Shown here one piece after another: positions 29,819-31,825 of a stretch of DNA of 31,825 nucleotides (positions are counted from its first letter, which is position 1; every line of letters begins with the position of its first letter). The notes below the pieces were generated by a model. The model searched no databases and was not told where the DNA came from. It saw only the letters and a list, made by a program, of their open reading frames with translations. The position numbers and the translations under genes were made by a program. The stretch is from JAPUDQ01 sp049291395 (GTDB taxonomy: Bacteria > Patescibacteriota > Saccharimonadia > Saccharimonadales > Saccharimonadaceae). The stretch covers positions 1-31,825 of the forward strand of contig JBATPJ010000033.1 in assembly GCA_049291395.1 (NCBI GenBank), written 5' to 3'.

Positions 29819-30619
29819 TTAAAGACGTGGTCCTTCTAGTGCAGTTTCAGCCAATGCATCTCGAACATCAGCGTCATCCGACATAAGTTCAATGACAGTA
29901 TCACTGATCTCACCATCTTCCATCCCGAGCCAGAGACGAAGTGTTTCGATAGTACCAAGACCATACGGCTCTCCATCGCCCAAAGGCTCTACCGACCCAG
30001 TTGCATCATAGAGGCGTGCCCATACCGAGTCAGCTGCGCCGTCCTCACCGACAGAAAAGCGTGCAGTATATTCTGCCCTTATTGCGGGGCCCTCATCACC
30101 GGCGTTTGATGCAAAAAATGGATATCCTGCAGGATTACCACCGACGGGTGGATGCTTACCGTCCACTACTACAACGTGAAGCATACCTCGCCAGTCATGA
30201 CTACCCCTCTCCCTAGCCTCCCTAGCTATACTATCCATGCTATAGCCCAGATCTGCTGATCCAACATATGAACCCTCGTCTGACTCTTCACCCGAGTCAG
30301 GCCGTTCTCCATCATACAAAGCGTTACTCGCCCCTAGAGTTAGCTCGATCGTCTTATCATGCTCAGTTGAGTACAGCGCTATCTTCGATACGAGCCGCTC
30401 CCGAAACGGCGCCTCACCGTCCTCGACGCCAGCATTTTTCAATATCATGAGGTCGATATTATCATTATCAGTCAACACAAGTGGTAGACGAGAGCCCCGA
30501 CGCAATAAAGCACTCGATATTTCTTCTGCTTTTGCCTTAAGCTGCTCGGGGCTTACAGACTCAATATCCGCTCCTGTATCGACACTTTGTTCGTTACCTT
30601 TCTGATCACTATTATCCAT
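29819..30619 (-). CDS. Unknown acidic soluble protein (266 aa)
   Basis: The product begins MDNSDQKGNEQSVDTGADIE and is strongly acidic, with no signal peptide, membrane helix or cysteine motif. Strand-rich stretches are WRGMLHVVVVDGKHPPVGG and AIRAEYTARFSVGEDG; the C-terminal part is helical (LGTIETLRLWLGMEDGEISD). I do not recognise a family. It sits alone on the minus strand between prfA and prmC, genes that are normally adjacent, so it is probably an insertion. Codon use is mixed, like that of the 687-aa gene. A weak AGGA site precedes the ATG, and the 120 bases upstream hold its promoter region and that of prmC. Confidence 0.75.
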   Translation of the reverse strand: MDNSDQKGNEQSVDTGADIESVSPEQLKAKAEEISSALLRRGSRLPLVLTDNDNIDLMILKNAGVEDGEAPFRERLVSKIALYSTEHDKTIELTLGASNALYDGERPDSGEESDEGSYVGSADLGYSMDSIAREARERGSHDWRGMLHVVVVDGKHPPVGGNPAGYPFFASNAGDEGPAIRAEYTARFSVGEDGAADSVWARLYDATGSVEPLGDGEPYGLGTIETLRLWLGMEDGEISDTVIELMSDDADVRDALAETALEGPRL

Positions 30620-30703
30620 ACGAAATTCCTGTTTAATGTTTATAGCTACAGTTTACTGTTACGGCACTACAAAAACAATGCACACCCCCTACAGGATAAT
30701 ATT

Positions 30704-30732
30704 TTATCAATACTATACCAGACTGTTACACT
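30704..30732 (+). promoter_or_regulatory. prmC promoter with zero-length leader
   Basis: TTATCA (30704-30709), a 17-base spacer and an extended -10 TGTTACACT (TACACT at 30727-30732), then exactly 6 bases to the ATG at 30739. Transcription should begin at the start codon. Confidence 0.55.
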
Positions 30733-30738
30733 GATACG

Positions 30739-31629
30739 ATGACAATAAAAGAATGGATCGACAATAGCGCCTCACAAATAGCTTCGGCTGGTATCAGCTC
30801 AAGCCGGCTTGACGCCGAGCTCATACTGGCGCACGCACTGGGCGTAAACCGTTCATGGGTGATCGCGCATAGTTTTGACACCATCGATGATGCTCATACC
30901 CTCCGTAGCGCCGACAAACTGCTTGCTAGTCGCCTCGCACGCGTCCCGGTCGCCTACTTGACCAAGCGTAAGGAGTTTTATGGCAGAAGCTTCATCGTCG
31001 ACGAAAACGTCCTGATCCCTCGCCCCGAATCCGAAACCATCATCGACCTCCTCAAGCAGCATTTAACAGATACGAGGGGTTACCCCTCGGGATTTAAAAG
31101 TTATATAAAGGATAATCCTTTATATATTTTGGACGTGGGGTGCGGGAGCGGGTGTTTGGGGATTACGGCCAAGCTGGAGGTGCCAGATGCCGAAGTGACG
31201 CTTTGCGATATCAGCGCTGATGCACTGGCTATCGCTCGTCGCAATACTACGCAGCTTGGTGCCGACGTCGATATCATAGAGAGCGACCTGCTTGCGACCT
31301 TCATCCCCGGTGCTACTTCCCCTATCCCCCTTCTCCCGTCCCCCTTCCATCTCATCCTCGCCAATCTTCCGTATGTTAACCCAGCTTGGCAACGCTCACC
31401 AGAAACCGACCACGAGCCAGCCCTGGCGCTCTTCGCTGACGACGACGGGCTAAGTCTGATCAAAAAATGTATTCGACAATCACGCAAAATCCTCTCTGAT
31501 GACGGTTATTTGCTCCTCGAAGCTGATCCCTGCCAGCACGAAGCGATCGTCACCTACGGCGAACAGAACGGCTTCCAAATGGTCGAGGCGAGAGACTACG
31601 CCGTCGTACTCCAGCGCGTCACCTCGTAA
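30739..31629 (+). CDS. prmC: Release factor glutamine methyltransferase
   Basis: PrmC methylates the GGQ glutamine of release factors using S-adenosylmethionine. The 296-aa product has the N-terminal helical domain (SRLDAELILAHALGVNR), the VLIPRPESE motif (about 92-99), the SAM-binding ILDVGCGSGCLG (about 130-141), and NLPYVNP (209-215) in place of the usual NPPY. Two stretches look inserted relative to typical homologs: about 110-128, encoded by two DNA hairpins, and the Pro-rich 190-202. The gene is leaderless by its promoter and converges with htrA, with 8 bases between. Confidence 0.93.
   Translation: MTIKEWIDNSASQIASAGISSSRLDAELILAHALGVNRSWVIAHSFDTIDDAHTLRSADKLLASRLARVPVAYLTKRKEFYGRSFIVDENVLIPRPESETIIDLLKQHLTDTRGYPSGFKSYIKDNPLYILDVGCGSGCLGITAKLEVPDAEVTLCDISADALAIARRNTTQLGADVDIIESDLLATFIPGATSPIPLLPSPFHLILANLPYVNPAWQRSPETDHEPALALFADDDGLSLIKKCIRQSRKILSDDGYLLLEADPCQHEAIVTYGEQNGFQMVEARDYAVVLQRVTS
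31073..31161 (+). other. Two perfect hairpins and a G-quadruplex motif inside prmC
   Basis: CGAGGGG-TTA-CCCCTCG (31073-31089, 7 bp) is followed by an 11-bp stem with a TAA loop (31102-31112 with 31116-31126). Four G-runs follow at 31137-31140, 31144-31146, 31150-31152 and 31158-31161, with loops of 3, 3 and 5 bases. The G-runs encode the SAM-binding glycines but use GGG codons, unlike the C-ending codons elsewhere. Confidence 0.8.
31319..31344 (-). other. C-rich tract in prmC (G-quadruplex motif on the minus strand)
   Basis: C-runs at 31319-31322, 31326-31330, 31335-31337 and 31340-31344, with loops of 3, 4 and 2 bases. It encodes the Pro-rich segment of PrmC and is partly complementary to the G-rich tract at 31137-31161. 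Confidence 0.75.
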
Positions 31630-31637
31630 GAAATACC

Positions 31638-31825
31638 CTATTGATACTTATCGAGCTTAACCGTTATCGTACGCACATCTTTGCCGTGTACGATAGTAAG
31701 CTTCACGCTATCACCGGGCCCGTACTGCGCGAGGAGTGTTACGAGGCTAACGGTTTCGCTCAGCTCAGTATCGTTGACTTTCGTAATGATATCGCCTTCT
31801 TTGATGCCCGCTCGAGCGGCTGGGC
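31638..31825 (-). CDS. HtrA/DegP-type serine protease, C-terminal PDZ part (cut by window edge)
   Basis: The minus strand encodes a fragment reading PAARAGIKEGDIITKVNDTE, then a helix (SETVSLVTLLAQYGPGD) and a final strand pair ending in DKYQ and TAG. The AARAGIKxGDIIxxVN core and the late YGPGDxVxLTI are typical of the PDZ domain that closes HtrA-family envelope proteases. The catalytic domain lies outside the window, so another PDZ protein cannot be excluded. It converges with prmC; no terminator is visible in the 8 bases between. Confidence 0.82.
   Translation of the reverse strand, partial: PAARAGIKEGDIITKVNDTELSETVSLVTLLAQYGPGDSVKLTIVHGKDVRTITVKLDKYQ

Overview
The window reads as a piece of a small, gene-dense bacterial chromosome, most likely from the Candidate Phyla Radiation (Patescibacteria), with Saccharibacteria (TM7) as my best guess. 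The pointers are family-level and were not tested by search: a DUF2207 membrane protein with a Gly-rich tail, a sensor kinase with 'CPNI' Cys-pair repeats, small secreted peptidoglycan-binding and beta-helix proteins, a ProRS without its editing insertion, and a thinned-out housekeeping operon. GC content is near 50% with strong C-ending codon bias. The standard code appears to apply: TGA ends several genes cleanly.

Layout. 1-2048: secA start (partial), hpf and pyrD, all on minus. 2059-5393: serS and a MacB/LolD-type ABC transporter. 5494-7449: a plus-strand sensor histidine kinase with an odd architecture. 7466-10374: a secreted beta-helix membrane protein with a 55-aa microprotein, a DUF1508 protein, and a PadR / HAAS-PspC envelope-stress pair. 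10489-13087: a small membrane protein, a large bistable hairpin element, a YdjM-like protein and a DUF2207 protein. 13166-14670: a VapBC-type toxin-antitoxin pair followed by a DUF3267 membrane metalloprotease. 14711-19362: lysS fused to an AlaX-type editing domain, a secreted peptidoglycan-binding protein, greA and proS. 19382-25586: a remnant of the widespread rpsB-tsf-pyrH-frr-uppS-cdsA-dxr-rseP-proS cluster. pyrH, cdsA and dxr are absent; a CPBP protease sits next to rseP. Between tsf and frr there is a plus-strand nucleotide-cyclase-like gene, a tiny membrane protein gene and a 130-bp inverted-repeat element. 25771-28251: a two-gene operon of unknown function whose large product looks like a clan-CD cysteine peptidase. 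28334-31629: rpmE, prfA, an orphan acidic protein (minus) and prmC. 31638-31825: the 3' end of an HtrA-type protease.

How the genes fit together. Most of the window serves translation (three aminoacyl-tRNA synthetases, S2, L31, EF-Ts, RRF, RF1, its methylase PrmC, HPF) and envelope proteostasis (SecA, S2P, CPBP, HtrA, DUF3267, UppS, ABC exporter, PspC). Many promoters place the -10 element only 6-14 bases before the start codon, suggesting that leaderless mRNAs are common. The most unusual items are the LysRS-AlaX fusion, the predicted clan-CD protease operon, the histidine kinase whose phospho-acceptor and ATPase domains are separated by a membrane hairpin, the cyclase-like gene beside a 25-bp perfect inverted repeat, and the stacked hairpins plus G-quadruplex motif inside prmC.
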